Positions 1-7,089 of a stretch of 13,684 nt of DNA are shown here, piece after piece. The first letter of the stretch is position 1. Each line of letters begins with the position of its first letter. Source of the DNA: Candidatus Cloacimonadota bacterium (GTDB lineage: Bacteria; Cloacimonadota; Cloacimonadia; Cloacimonadales; TCS61); NCBI GenBank assembly GCA_021157645.1, contig JAGGWC010000241.1:1-13684 (forward strand), written 5' to 3'. A model generated the notes under the pieces. The model did no database searches. It saw nothing but the letters and a program-made list of their open reading frames with translations, and was not told where the DNA came from. The translations under genes were made by a program, and so were the position numbers.

Positions 1-199
1 CACCCAGATCAACAGCTTTGGGGGCATAATCGTGTCCATCAAAAACAAAACCGGAAATGCAAACGAAAATTTGTCCTTCCCTGATATTTCTGGAATCAGT
101 TTGAATACCGGAATATGTGTTCTTTTTGTTTGTGTTAATGCTCTCAATAATTAGCTTATTTTTTTGCAATATTTTACTGATTTCAGCAGTTGAAATCAT
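1..199 (-). CDS. murE: UDP-N-acetylmuramoyl-tripeptide synthetase (MurE), N-terminal fragment
   Basis: Only the first 66 codons are present; the gene runs off the left edge. The reading frame starts at the ATG whose complement is at 197-199 and reads MISTAEISKIL, then TDSRNIREGQIFVCI, then DGHDYAPKAVDLG. The TDSR..I..G.IFV.I.G...DGHDY pattern is the N-terminal UDP-MurNAc-peptide binding signature of Mur ligases, and is closest to MurE. MurE is a cytoplasmic ATP-dependent ligase that adds the third residue of the peptidoglycan stem peptide to UDP-MurNAc-L-Ala-D-Glu. The ATG overlaps the ftsI stop codon as ATGA, so translation is probably coupled, and ftsI-murE is the usual order in dcw clusters. 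The catalytic domain and the residues that choose the diamino acid lie outside the window. MurF shares some N-terminal features, but the position after ftsI favours MurE. Confidence 0.88.
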   Translation of the reverse strand, partial: MISTAEISKILQKNKLIIESINTNKKNTYSGIQTDSRNIREGQIFVCISGFVFDGHDYAPKAVDLG

Positions 200-2376
200 T
201 TTGCTGTTATTGTGCATATATCTCCAAATTTAATATTAGAACCCGGTTTTATTGATTGAGCTGAAATTATCCCATTTCCACGAATCACCAGTTTTACACT
301 GCTTCTATTTGATATAGCAATTGCCTTCCTTATAGTTAATCCGATAAGGTTTGGCATTGCATAAACATCAATTCTTAATTGCTCTGTATCTTGTTTATTG
401 TCAAGATTAAGGATGATCTTTTCATTTTCATCAAATGATGTATTTGGCTTTGGATACTGGTCCATTACTGTTCCATTTTTATTTTCACCTGTTACGATGA
501 AATTTATTTCTTTTTTTTGTAATATTTTAATTGCTTTTTCTAATTGCAAACCAGTTACGTTCGGAGCAAAAACAAACTTTTTATTGCTTTCTTTCACATT
601 TGCAATTACATCTGTATCTGGAAGATCAACTATTTTTTTTACAACATTCTTAAATGTGGGTACAGCAGAAAGTGAAGCATAATAAGAATACGATTTGTAA
701 TCAGCTTCATCATATACGATCACTATTACATATTCCGGTTTTTTTACAGGGAAGAAACCAGCAAAAATAGAAGTATATTTTTCTTCTTCATATCCAATTT
801 TACCGCTTATTGCTTTTTCTGAAGTACCTGTTTTGCCGGCGATTGTAAGATGCTCAAACTTTGTCCCAGTAGCTGTTCCATAATCTACAACACTTTTTAA
901 GAAAACTTTTAATGTATCGAGAGATCTCTTGTCGGAAATTTTCCGTAAGATTTTTGGTTTGTATGAAGTAATTATTTTATCATTTTCATCTCGTATTTCT
1001 TTAATAAGATGCGGTTGCATAACATTTCCACCATTTGCAAGTGAACAATAAGCATTTGCCAGCTGTAGCGTACTTACTGAAATTTCCTGTCCGAAAGAAA
1101 TCGAATGAAGAGAGAAACCTTGCCAGTCTTTAAGTTTTCTGAATATTCCAGATGCTTCACCCGAAATATTAGATCCTGTTTTATGACCAAATCCCATTGC
1201 GATCAGCCGTTCATAAAGAATTTTGCTGCCAATTTTCTCAACTATCCTGCTAATCCCAACATTACTTGAATAGGCAATAATATCCTTAAAACTAAGAGTT
1301 TTATATTTATGGTCATCTTTAATAACTCGTTCTTCCGATCCATATTCAAGATGATAATCTGTGCAGTCAATTTTATCTGATGGTTTATAAATATCTTGTT
1401 CTAAGGCAAGAAGAGCTGTTATTGGTTTTAAAGAAGATCCTGGCTCGAACATGAAAGAAGCTGCGATGTTTGTAACCGAACGAAGCTCTTTTGCAGATCT
1501 TTCTTCATGACCTTTTGTAAGACCAGCCATTGCCAGTATATCACCTGTATTTGGTTCCATCACGATTCCAATTGCATTTTTTGCTTTATACTCCTTAAGG
1601 CCGATTATCAGTTTTTCTTCTAAAATTTCCTGAATTTCTTTGTCAATTGTGAGATAGATAGATTTGCCAGGCTGAGCAGCTTTTTCTTTGAGGAACAAAA
1701 GTGGGATTATGCGGTTATTGGCATCGTAGATAGTTTCTCTCCAACCAATTTCTCCACAAAGATACTCATTATAAGTTGCCTCAATTCCATTTCTCCCAAT
1801 AGTTGTGTAAATCGAATTTCCCGAATTTTTCTGTTTCCCAGCATCTATAATTCCCAAAAAATTAGCGCCGAGTTTATTATGTGGATATGAACGTTTAATA
1901 TTGCTGAATGAAACAATCAGACCTTTTATATTCTCTTTTGCAAATTCACTTTTAATAATATGAAGTTGATTTTCTGAAACATCAGTTATGAGATAAATAC
2001 TTGAATATTGAGGTTCTTTGGTTAATTTTTTAAGCAGAAGATCTTTTTTTGCTGAACTATTATCGGAAATGATTTTAGCAATTTTATTAAAAACTTTTTT
2101 AGCTGTTAATTTTGATCCTCTATTGCAATTATCAATTATTGCACGTCTATCTACATCTATTTGATAATATTTTACAGAGCTTACCAACAGTTCACCATCA
2201 CGATCATAAATATTTCCGCGGTTAGGTATTAATATTTCCTTGGAAGGATTTTGCCTTATCTGTACAGTTGTCTTTAGATTATGAGCGTCTAATATCTGGA
2301 TTGAAAACAGATAACCAATCCAGATGACTATGAAGATGATGTTTAATGCTATGAAATATTTAATTCTTGTATTCAT
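196..2376 (-). CDS. ftsI: Division-specific class B penicillin-binding protein (FtsI/PBP3-type transpeptidase) with C-terminal PASTA repeats
   Basis: This 726-residue septal peptidoglycan DD-transpeptidase has one N-terminal membrane segment (about residues 7-27) and then a periplasmic part. The dimerisation/pedestal domain begins near residue 50 with the class B motif RGNIYDRDG (53-61). The transpeptidase domain carries all three active-site motifs: SSLK (catalytic Ser314, Lys317), SSN (370-372) and KTGT (515-518). Two PASTA-like repeats follow at about 602-660 and 670-726, for example APNVTGLQLEKAIKIL and MPNLIGLTIRKAIAI. This makes it longer than E. coli FtsI, which lacks PASTA repeats; FtsI with PASTA repeats is known in Bacteroidota and Firmicutes. 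The stop overlaps the murE start. The start codon lies directly after a hairpin and T7 run, with a poor Shine-Dalgarno (AAGGG in the hairpin loop, 14 bases away). It should act with FtsL and FtsW at the septum. Function is confident. Confidence 0.95.
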   Translation of the reverse strand: MNTRIKYFIALNIIFIVIWIGYLFSIQILDAHNLKTTVQIRQNPSKEILIPNRGNIYDRDGELLVSSVKYYQIDVDRRAIIDNCNRGSKLTAKKVFNKIAKIISDNSSAKKDLLLKKLTKEPQYSSIYLITDVSENQLHIIKSEFAKENIKGLIVSFSNIKRSYPHNKLGANFLGIIDAGKQKNSGNSIYTTIGRNGIEATYNEYLCGEIGWRETIYDANNRIIPLLFLKEKAAQPGKSIYLTIDKEIQEILEEKLIIGLKEYKAKNAIGIVMEPNTGDILAMAGLTKGHEERSAKELRSVTNIAASFMFEPGSSLKPITALLALEQDIYKPSDKIDCTDYHLEYGSEERVIKDDHKYKTLSFKDIIAYSSNVGISRIVEKIGSKILYERLIAMGFGHKTGSNISGEASGIFRKLKDWQGFSLHSISFGQEISVSTLQLANAYCSLANGGNVMQPHLIKEIRDENDKIITSYKPKILRKISDKRSLDTLKVFLKSVVDYGTATGTKFEHLTIAGKTGTSEKAISGKIGYEEEKYTSIFAGFFPVKKPEYVIVIVYDEADYKSYSYYASLSAVPTFKNVVKKIVDLPDTDVIANVKESNKKFVFAPNVTGLQLEKAIKILQKKEINFIVTGENKNGTVMDQYPKPNTSFDENEKIILNLDNKQDTEQLRIDVYAMPNLIGLTIRKAIAISNRSSVKLVIRGNGIISAQSIKPGSNIKFGDICTITAK

Positions 2377-2403
2377 AAAAAAAGCTCATTCCCTTGAATG
2401 AGC
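2377..2403 (-). promoter_or_regulatory. Terminator-like hairpin with T7 run between ftsL and ftsI; possible attenuator or start-site control
   Basis: On the minus strand, a perfect 7-bp stem (GCTCATT paired with AATGAGC, 2403-2397 with 2390-2384) encloses a 6-base loop CAAGGG. It is followed at once by seven T (2383-2377) and then the ftsI ATG at 2376. That is the shape of a rho-independent terminator, yet it lies inside the dcw cluster. The only purine-rich stretch that could bind ribosomes for ftsI, AAGGG, is in the loop. Structure is seen; function is inferred. The stem has only three G-C pairs, so strong termination is uncertain. Confidence 0.5.
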
Positions 2404-2410
2404 AATGAGA

Positions 2411-2740
2411 TCACCTGGTTAGTGCTTCGGCGGAAGGAACAATGTAATCAATCAAGCGAAATGTCCTTTTCTTGTTGTTGAATTTAATATTGTGTATATT
2501 TTCATTATCGGCTGGGAAGAACATATCCAGATTTTGTGAAGCAAGCCTTTGAATACGGTCGCGGGAACTAAGTTTGCTATTCAAGGTTACATGTTCTAAA
2601 TTATCAACTTTCTGAGCTTGATAAAATTCACGGAAATCATCTAATTGACGTCCATAAACTATGATTTTGTGTCTATTATTATAATGACAAAATATTGAAA
2701 CTAGTATTAAAAATGTAATAATAATAATTTTCCAGTTCAT
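2411..2740 (-). CDS. ftsL: FtsL-like cell division protein (small bitopic membrane protein)
   Basis: A 109-residue protein with a short cytoplasmic start (MNWK), one hydrophobic segment at about residues 4-18 (IIIITFLILVSIF), and a polar, presumably periplasmic remainder. Size, topology and position between rsmH and ftsI match FtsL, the fast-evolving partner of FtsB/FtsQ that helps activate FtsW-FtsI at the septum. Sequence identity alone would not identify it; the call rests on synteny and topology. The expected coiled coil after the membrane helix (about 30-75) is not obvious by eye. The ATG overlaps the rsmH TGA stop as ATGA and is preceded by a strong Shine-Dalgarno, AGGAGGT, so it can be translated both by coupling and by new initiation. 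Confidence 0.75.
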   Translation of the reverse strand: MNWKIIIITFLILVSIFCHYNNRHKIIVYGRQLDDFREFYQAQKVDNLEHVTLNSKLSSRDRIQRLASQNLDMFFPADNENIHNIKFNNKKRTFRLIDYIVPSAEALTR

Positions 2741-3669
2741 GAAACCTCCTTCTTTTGAGCTATTCTAAGTTTTGCACTTCTGGCACGCGGATTATTTTCT
2801 ATTTCTATTGTTGTTGGAACGATAGGTTTTCTTGATATAATTTTTAGAGTTGATACCTTATCACAAACACATATAGGAAATTCAGGTGGGCAGATGCACG
2901 ATTTGGCTTCATAGTTGAAAATATTTTTAACAATTCTGTCTTCTAAGCTATGATAAGCAATAACTACAATTCTGCCACCGGGATTCAAAATCTTAACTGA
3001 GTCATTCAAGGCTATTTCCAAAACTTCCATTTCTTTATTGATGTAAATCCGTAATGCTTGGAATATCCTCGCCTTAGCTTTAATGCTCTTTTTGGAAATT
3101 ATGGAATTCTCGATTATTCTAGATAACTGTAGAGTTGTTTTAATCTCTTTTTTTGATCTCTCCAGAATAATGCTATTGGCAATTCTGCCAGCTTCTTTCT
3201 CTTCACCAAATTCACGAAATATTTTTGCAAGTTCTTCAAATGTGTAAGTGTTAACAATATCTGCAGCTGTAAGAACTGAATCTTGATCCATTCTCATATT
3301 CAAATTTCCATCACCCCTAAAACTGAAGCCGCGAGCAGGATCATTGATCTGATGTGATGAAACACCAAGATCAAAAAGTATGCCATCAACTTTTTTTATT
3401 CTTTCAAGAGCAAGACCGGTTCTAATGTTGGCAAAATTCTCCTTTATCATAAAAAAATTTTCAGGATACTTTTCCGTTAAGATCTTACTTTGCTCTATGG
3501 AATCGGGATCCTGATCAAAACCGAATAATTTAATATCTTTTCCACTTTCCAGTATCTTTTTGGAATGTCCTCCGCCTCCGAAAGTCGCATCCACATAAAT
3601 TCTGCCATCCTGCAGATCCAGTGCTTCAAGACATTCAGTTAATAATACGGGAACGTGGTATTCTCTCAT
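2737..3669 (-). CDS. rsmH: 16S rRNA (cytosine(1402)-N4)-methyltransferase RsmH (MraW)
   Basis: A 310-residue SAM-dependent methyltransferase that methylates N4 of C1402 in the 16S rRNA decoding centre. Visible motifs are HVPVLL at the N-terminus (5-10), the SAM-binding loop DATFGGGGHS (27-36), FDQDPDSI (51-58), FDLGVSSHQIND (99-110), the RGFSFRGDGNLNMRMD segment (113-128) and the C-terminal AYHSLEDRIVK (238-248). A cysteine cluster, CIC and CVC (258-260 and 267-269), sits where many RsmH proteins have one. Length and motif order are typical of an intact enzyme. The ATG shares one base with the mraZ TAA stop (TAATG), and the TGA stop overlaps the ftsL ATG, so the gene is tightly embedded in the dcw operon. 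Nothing is missing or unusual. Confidence 0.97.
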   Translation of the reverse strand: MREYHVPVLLTECLEALDLQDGRIYVDATFGGGGHSKKILESGKDIKLFGFDQDPDSIEQSKILTEKYPENFFMIKENFANIRTGLALERIKKVDGILFDLGVSSHQINDPARGFSFRGDGNLNMRMDQDSVLTAADIVNTYTFEELAKIFREFGEEKEAGRIANSIILERSKKEIKTTLQLSRIIENSIISKKSIKAKARIFQALRIYINKEMEVLEIALNDSVKILNPGGRIVVIAYHSLEDRIVKNIFNYEAKSCICPPEFPICVCDKVSTLKIISRKPIVPTTIEIENNPRARSAKLRIAQKKEVS

Positions 3670-4109
3670 TATTGATAATCCATAGAATTAAATAGTTTCC
3701 TGTGTTCTTCTAAACGTTTCTGACGGAATTGTTCATAATTTTTAGGACTCCAGACAGAAATATAATTTCCTGATCCCTTAATGATTACTTTATCTTTGAT
3801 ATTGGCTATTTCTAAAAGTTCTGTCCCAATTTTTATCCTGCCGTTCTTTTCAATTTTCTGCTCGGAAGATGCAAACGTACGCAGATTAGAAAGTAACTGT
3901 TTATCACGGTCGGTACCGTTTTTCAATTTATCGATCTTTTCATTCCAATTATCCAGAGGATATATTGCAATATCGGTATTTGGTCCAAGTGTAATTATTA
4001 CAGTTTGTTTTACTTGTGGATTAAATTTCTTCTTGAAAACGGCAGGAATAGTGATCCATTTAAGCTTATTAACCGAATTACTGAAGGTACCTAAGAATTC
4101 ACCGGACAT
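3669..4109 (-). CDS. mraZ: Transcriptional regulator MraZ, first gene of the dcw cluster
   Basis: A 146-residue protein made of two AbrB/SpoVT-like halves. MraZ forms a ring-shaped oligomer and represses or tunes the dcw operon through repeated operator boxes upstream of itself. The start is placed at the ATG at 4109 because AAGGAGGTTGTG lies immediately before it and the protein then begins MSGEFLGTF, matching family length. An in-frame ATG at 4169 would add 20 residues, but it has no Shine-Dalgarno and would read through the operator array. The first-half DNA-contact motif, usually D.KGR..IP, is changed to NKLKWITIP (14-22): Gly and Arg are absent. The second half keeps EKNGRIKI (87-94). 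The stop overlaps the rsmH start. Identity rests on length, fold pattern and position before rsmH. Confidence 0.9.
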   Translation of the reverse strand: MSGEFLGTFSNSVNKLKWITIPAVFKKKFNPQVKQTVIITLGPNTDIAIYPLDNWNEKIDKLKNGTDRDKQLLSNLRTFASSEQKIEKNGRIKIGTELLEIANIKDKVIIKGSGNYISVWSPKNYEQFRQKRLEEHRKLFNSMDYQ

Positions 4110-4121
4110 CACAACCTCCTT
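4110..4121 (-). promoter_or_regulatory. Strong ribosome binding site that decides the mraZ start
   Basis: The complement reads AAGGAGGTTGTG immediately before the ATG at 4109. The AGGAGG core is 6 bases from the ATG. It supports the shorter MraZ over the extended reading frame starting at 4169. Confidence 0.85.
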
Positions 4122-4127
4122 ATCATT

Positions 4128-4173
4128 TGAGTAAAAATGAGAATTTATGAGAATTTCTGGGTCAAACATGAGA
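4128..4173 (+). promoter_or_regulatory. Candidate MraZ operator: five TG(A/G)GN boxes in helical phase
   Basis: Read on the plus strand (opposite to mraZ), TGAGT starts at 4128, TGAGA at 4138, TGAGA at 4148, TGGGT at 4158 and TGAGA at 4169. The first four are exactly 10 bases apart (5-base motif plus 5-base spacer); the last is 11 away. MraZ of E. coli is known to bind direct repeats of TGGGN separated by 5 bases in front of mraZ. Here spacing and location agree, 19-64 bases before the start codon, but the third base is A in four of the five boxes. Regulation by the adjacent mraZ product is inferred. Confidence 0.72.
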
Positions 4174-4186
4174 TAAATCCGGGGCT

Positions 4187-4201
4187 CGTCAAGTTTTTTT
4201 T
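4187..4201 (-). promoter_or_regulatory. Possible -35 region for the dcw operon
   Basis: On the minus strand, eight A are followed by CTTGACG, giving TTGACG (4192-4187) close to the sigma-70-type -35 consensus. No clear -10 box is seen 16-19 bases further on; the best match there is poor. If used, the -10 region and transcription start would fall inside the MraZ-box array, which suits repression. Similar A/T-rich plus TTGAC or TTGCA elements occur before other genes here. Confidence 0.35.
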
Positions 4202-4350
4202 GAGTAGTTATGGGTTTTTATTATATTTGTTTAAATATATATTTTATAAATCTTACAATACAATATTTTTTAACTTGACTTAAATGCATTAAAAACAGCT
4301 TTTAAAGTATGAAATAAGAATAGATAATTCCTATTTTAATTGGAGATATT

Positions 4351-5571
4351 ATGAAACAAATATTTACTATTTCATTTTTATTATTGTTAACTTTTATTAA
4401 TGCAACGATAATTAATGTACCGGCGGATCAACCAACAATTCAGGCCGGGCTAGATATAGCTATTGAAGGGGACTCGGTTCTTGTGGCTGCAGGAACTTAT
4501 TATGAAAACATAACATGGCCAAACATTAATGGAATAAAACTTATCGGCACAAGTGCAGATGATTGTATAATTGATGGGAATAGTGTAGGCATGGTAATTA
4601 ACTATGAACATTGGGATACTATCCACGATTCTACAACTGTAATAAAAAATTTTACAATTCAAAATGGTTGGTGGGCTCGAGGCTGCGGGATTAATCTACG
4701 ATCTGAAAATCAATTTCTATTGGAAAACTTAATTATAAAAGACAATTATCTATTTGCTCCTTATGAATCAGAAATCTTCGAAAACGATAGGTATTGCATT
4801 GAAGGTGGTGCAGGTATTCATTTAGATAATTATTCCAGCCCTATTATGAGGAACATACTAATTTGTAATAATTATTCAGAATTGGATGGTGGAGGTATGT
4901 TTTTGTATGAACATAGTGAACCTGTTATGCAAAATGTAACTATAGTAAACAATTTTTCTGAAACAGAGGGAGGTGGAATTCATTGCAGTTATTCATCAAA
5001 TCCAAATTTAGTAAATGGTATTCTGTGGAATAATTATCCACAAGAGATATTCACTTTTAATGATTCTATTAATATCAGTTATACAGATATTCTAAATAGT
5101 TGGTATGGAGTTGGGAATATCGATTCAGATCCATTGTTCGTAGATGTACTAAATGAAGATTATCATTTAACTGAAAATTCACCATGTATTGATGCTGGAG
5201 ATCCAAATTCACCTCTTGATCCGGATGGAACAATTGCAGATATGGGAGCATTCTATTTTGATCAGTTAAATGCAATTAATGAAATTAAAATAAACAAATA
5301 TTATATGTCGAACTATCCAAACCCCTTCAATCCAAGCACCACAATTTCTTTCTCAATTCTCGAAGAAAGTAATGTAGAATTATCTATTTATAACATCAAA
5401 GGACAAAAGATAAAGAAATTAGAAATTAGAAATGTGAAATTAGGAATTAATGAAATTGTATGGGATGGAAAAGATGATAATAGCAAGCCAGTCACTTCTG
5501 GAATATATTTGTATCTATTGAAAGTAGAGGGGAAAACCATTGCAAGTAGAAAATGCTTGTTATTAAAATAG
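4351..5571 (+). CDS. Secreted right-handed beta-helix protein with C-terminal FlgD-like/T9SS-type sorting domain
   Basis: A 406-residue exported protein of unknown precise function. A signal peptide is evident at 1-19 (MKQIFTISFLLLLTFINA). Residues about 20-260 form a pectate-lyase-like parallel beta-helix, starting with the common opener VPADQPTIQAGLDIA (23-37) and showing repeated rungs such as GGAGIHLDN (152-160), GGGMFLYEH (180-188) and GGGIHCSYS (207-215). A segment typical of such surface proteins follows: DPLFVD (260-265), DYHLTENSPCIDAGDP (270-285) and ADMGAFYF (296-303). The C-terminus (321-406) is a FlgD-like beta-sandwich opening with NYPNPFNPSTT and ending in basic residues. This type of tail serves type IX-like secretion and is abundant in Cloacimonadota and other FCB bacteria. 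Carbohydrate binding or cleavage is possible, but I cannot identify catalytic residues. Shine-Dalgarno GGAG lies 5 bases before the ATG. It is transcribed divergently from mraZ and appears to be a single-gene unit. Confidence 0.85.
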   Translation: MKQIFTISFLLLLTFINATIINVPADQPTIQAGLDIAIEGDSVLVAAGTYYENITWPNINGIKLIGTSADDCIIDGNSVGMVINYEHWDTIHDSTTVIKNFTIQNGWWARGCGINLRSENQFLLENLIIKDNYLFAPYESEIFENDRYCIEGGAGIHLDNYSSPIMRNILICNNYSELDGGGMFLYEHSEPVMQNVTIVNNFSETEGGGIHCSYSSNPNLVNGILWNNYPQEIFTFNDSINISYTDILNSWYGVGNIDSDPLFVDVLNEDYHLTENSPCIDAGDPNSPLDPDGTIADMGAFYFDQLNAINEIKINKYYMSNYPNPFNPSTTISFSILEESNVELSIYNIKGQKIKKLEIRNVKLGINEIVWDGKDDNSKPVTSGIYLYLLKVEGKTIASRKCLLLK

Positions 5572-5572
5572 C

Positions 5573-5597
5573 AAAATGGTGCTTTGCCATTTTATTA
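5573..5597 (+). terminator. Rho-independent-type hairpin after the beta-helix gene
   Basis: AAAATGGT (5573-5580) pairs with GCCATTTT (5586-5593) around a GCTTT loop: 8 pairs including one G-U next to the loop. It begins two bases after the TAG stop. The T-run is the end of the stem itself (TTTT) and then ATT, so it is a weak terminator by sequence, but its position is ideal. Confidence 0.6.
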
Positions 5598-5743
5598 AAC
5601 ATAATATAAAAAATACTATTACTAACGATAAGATATAATTTTTAACTAAATTAAAAAAAACTTGCAGTAATAAATAGAATAAGCAATCTTTGATTTTGTA
5701 ATATTTAATATTAACACATTAATTAAATATATACGGAGTTGAA

Positions 5744-7081
5744 ATGCAGGAACAGATTAATATTTTAATTGTTGAAGATGATATTATTTTTGCTAATGAA
5801 ATTAAACAGGCTTTAGAGAAATTCAATTACAATATAGTTGATATAGCAAAAACAAGTGAATCAGCAATACAAATAGTGAAGAAAAATAAAACTGACCTCG
5901 TTTTAGTTGATATAATACTTGAGGGTAATTTTGATGGCATAAATATAATAAACAAAATTCAACAAGAATACAATATTCCTGTTATTTATATTGCTTCATA
6001 TTTCAATAAGAAAACAATTAATAAAATTAAACTTACAGCACCTTATGGCTATATTACAAAACCAATAAGAGATTATGCATTATTTTCCTCCATAGAAATA
6101 GCATTATATAAATTCCAGATTGATAAGACAATGAAAGAGACGAAAGATAAAATTGGAAAGCTTCATATTCCCGTAATTGAATTAACAACCTGCAAAAGTA
6201 TTAATAGCATTTTAAAAGTGACTGAAAGTGCATTACGGAATATATTTAGTATTTTTAATTTTGCATTTTACAGAAAAGAAAAAGACCAATTGGTTCTGCT
6301 GACAAAAAGAACACTGAAAATATTCAAATCAAAATATCACATTTCAGAAGGTATTGCTGGGAAAGCATTCAGTTCAGATGGGTCATTTATATATAATCGG
6401 CATATTGAATTTAAAAACATAGAACCTGAATGGGAAAATATTGGTTCGGTAATAAGCTACAAATTGAGTTCTGAAATGATTTTTATTGCAGTTTCCAACA
6501 ATGAGATGGCATTTGATAAGGAATTAACATCAATGTTAAGTATACTCATTAAACATGCCAAAGAAGCCTTTAGCAGAATAGGTTATGAAAAGCTTCTAGA
6601 AAAAAAAGCAATGATTGATCCGCTTACTAATGTATATAATAGGCTTTATTATAATCAAACAATCGAGAAACAGACAGAACTTGCAAAAAGATATAATAAT
6701 AATATTGGATTCATTGTAGTTGATATAGATAATCTAAAAAAAATTAATGATAAATTTGGTCACAGTATGGGAGATGAAGCTATTAAATTTGTCGCAAAGA
6801 TAATATTATCTCAAGCCCGTGAATCGGATTATATAATTCGAAGTGGAGGAGATGAATTTCTGATAGTACTTCAACAAACCGGAAAAGAAGTCGATTTTAT
6901 CAAGAACAGATTAAGAAAAGCGATGTTCGATTTCAATAAAAAAAGTAAACTTTCTTTTCCTGTATATTTTTCAATTGGCAGTGCTTTTTGGAATTTTGAT
7001 ATGAATAAAACTATTGATAATATAATTGACGAAGCCGATAGTAATATGTATATAGAAAAACATAATTCAACTGATATTTAG
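5744..7081 (+). CDS. Response regulator with GAF-like middle and GGDEF diguanylate cyclase domain
   Basis: A 445-residue cytoplasmic regulator. The receiver domain (about 4-125) has the acidic pocket E11-D12-D13, phospho-acceptor Asp56 and Lys106, but the usual switch Thr/Ser position is Ala84 (IYIASY). A GAF-like sensory segment spans about 145-278 (SEGIAGKAF, MIFIAVSNNEMAFDKEL). The GGDEF domain (about 285-440) has DPLTNVYNR (292-300), metal-binding DIDNLKKIND (327-336), an intact SGGDEF (367-372) and an RESD product-inhibition site (359-362) exactly five residues before GGDEF. It should therefore make c-di-GMP from two GTP and be feedback inhibited. Start: ATG with CGGAG 5 bases before. 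It lies 8 bases from the HD-GYP gene, whose Shine-Dalgarno overlaps this stop, so the two are very probably co-transcribed. No sensor kinase is in the window. Confidence 0.92.
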   Translation: MQEQINILIVEDDIIFANEIKQALEKFNYNIVDIAKTSESAIQIVKKNKTDLVLVDIILEGNFDGINIINKIQQEYNIPVIYIASYFNKKTINKIKLTAPYGYITKPIRDYALFSSIEIALYKFQIDKTMKETKDKIGKLHIPVIELTTCKSINSILKVTESALRNIFSIFNFAFYRKEKDQLVLLTKRTLKIFKSKYHISEGIAGKAFSSDGSFIYNRHIEFKNIEPEWENIGSVISYKLSSEMIFIAVSNNEMAFDKELTSMLSILIKHAKEAFSRIGYEKLLEKKAMIDPLTNVYNRLYYNQTIEKQTELAKRYNNNIGFIVVDIDNLKKINDKFGHSMGDEAIKFVAKIILSQARESDYIIRSGGDEFLIVLQQTGKEVDFIKNRLRKAMFDFNKKSKLSFPVYFSIGSAFWNFDMNKTIDNIIDEADSNMYIEKHNSTDI

Positions 7082-7089
7082 GAACGTAG

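Noticed and set aside
398..682. Plus-strand open frame of 94 codons inside ftsI
   Set aside because: It lies wholly antisense to a clearly recognised conserved gene and the translation resembles no family I know; it is a shadow frame.
3781..4134. Plus-strand open frame of 117 codons antisense to mraZ
   Set aside because: It overlaps mraZ and the operator array, and has no recognisable domain or credible ribosome site.
4110..4169. Extension of mraZ by 20 codons to an ATG at 4169
   Set aside because: There is no Shine-Dalgarno before 4169, a very strong one sits before 4109, MraZ family length fits 146 residues, and the extension would cover the operator array.
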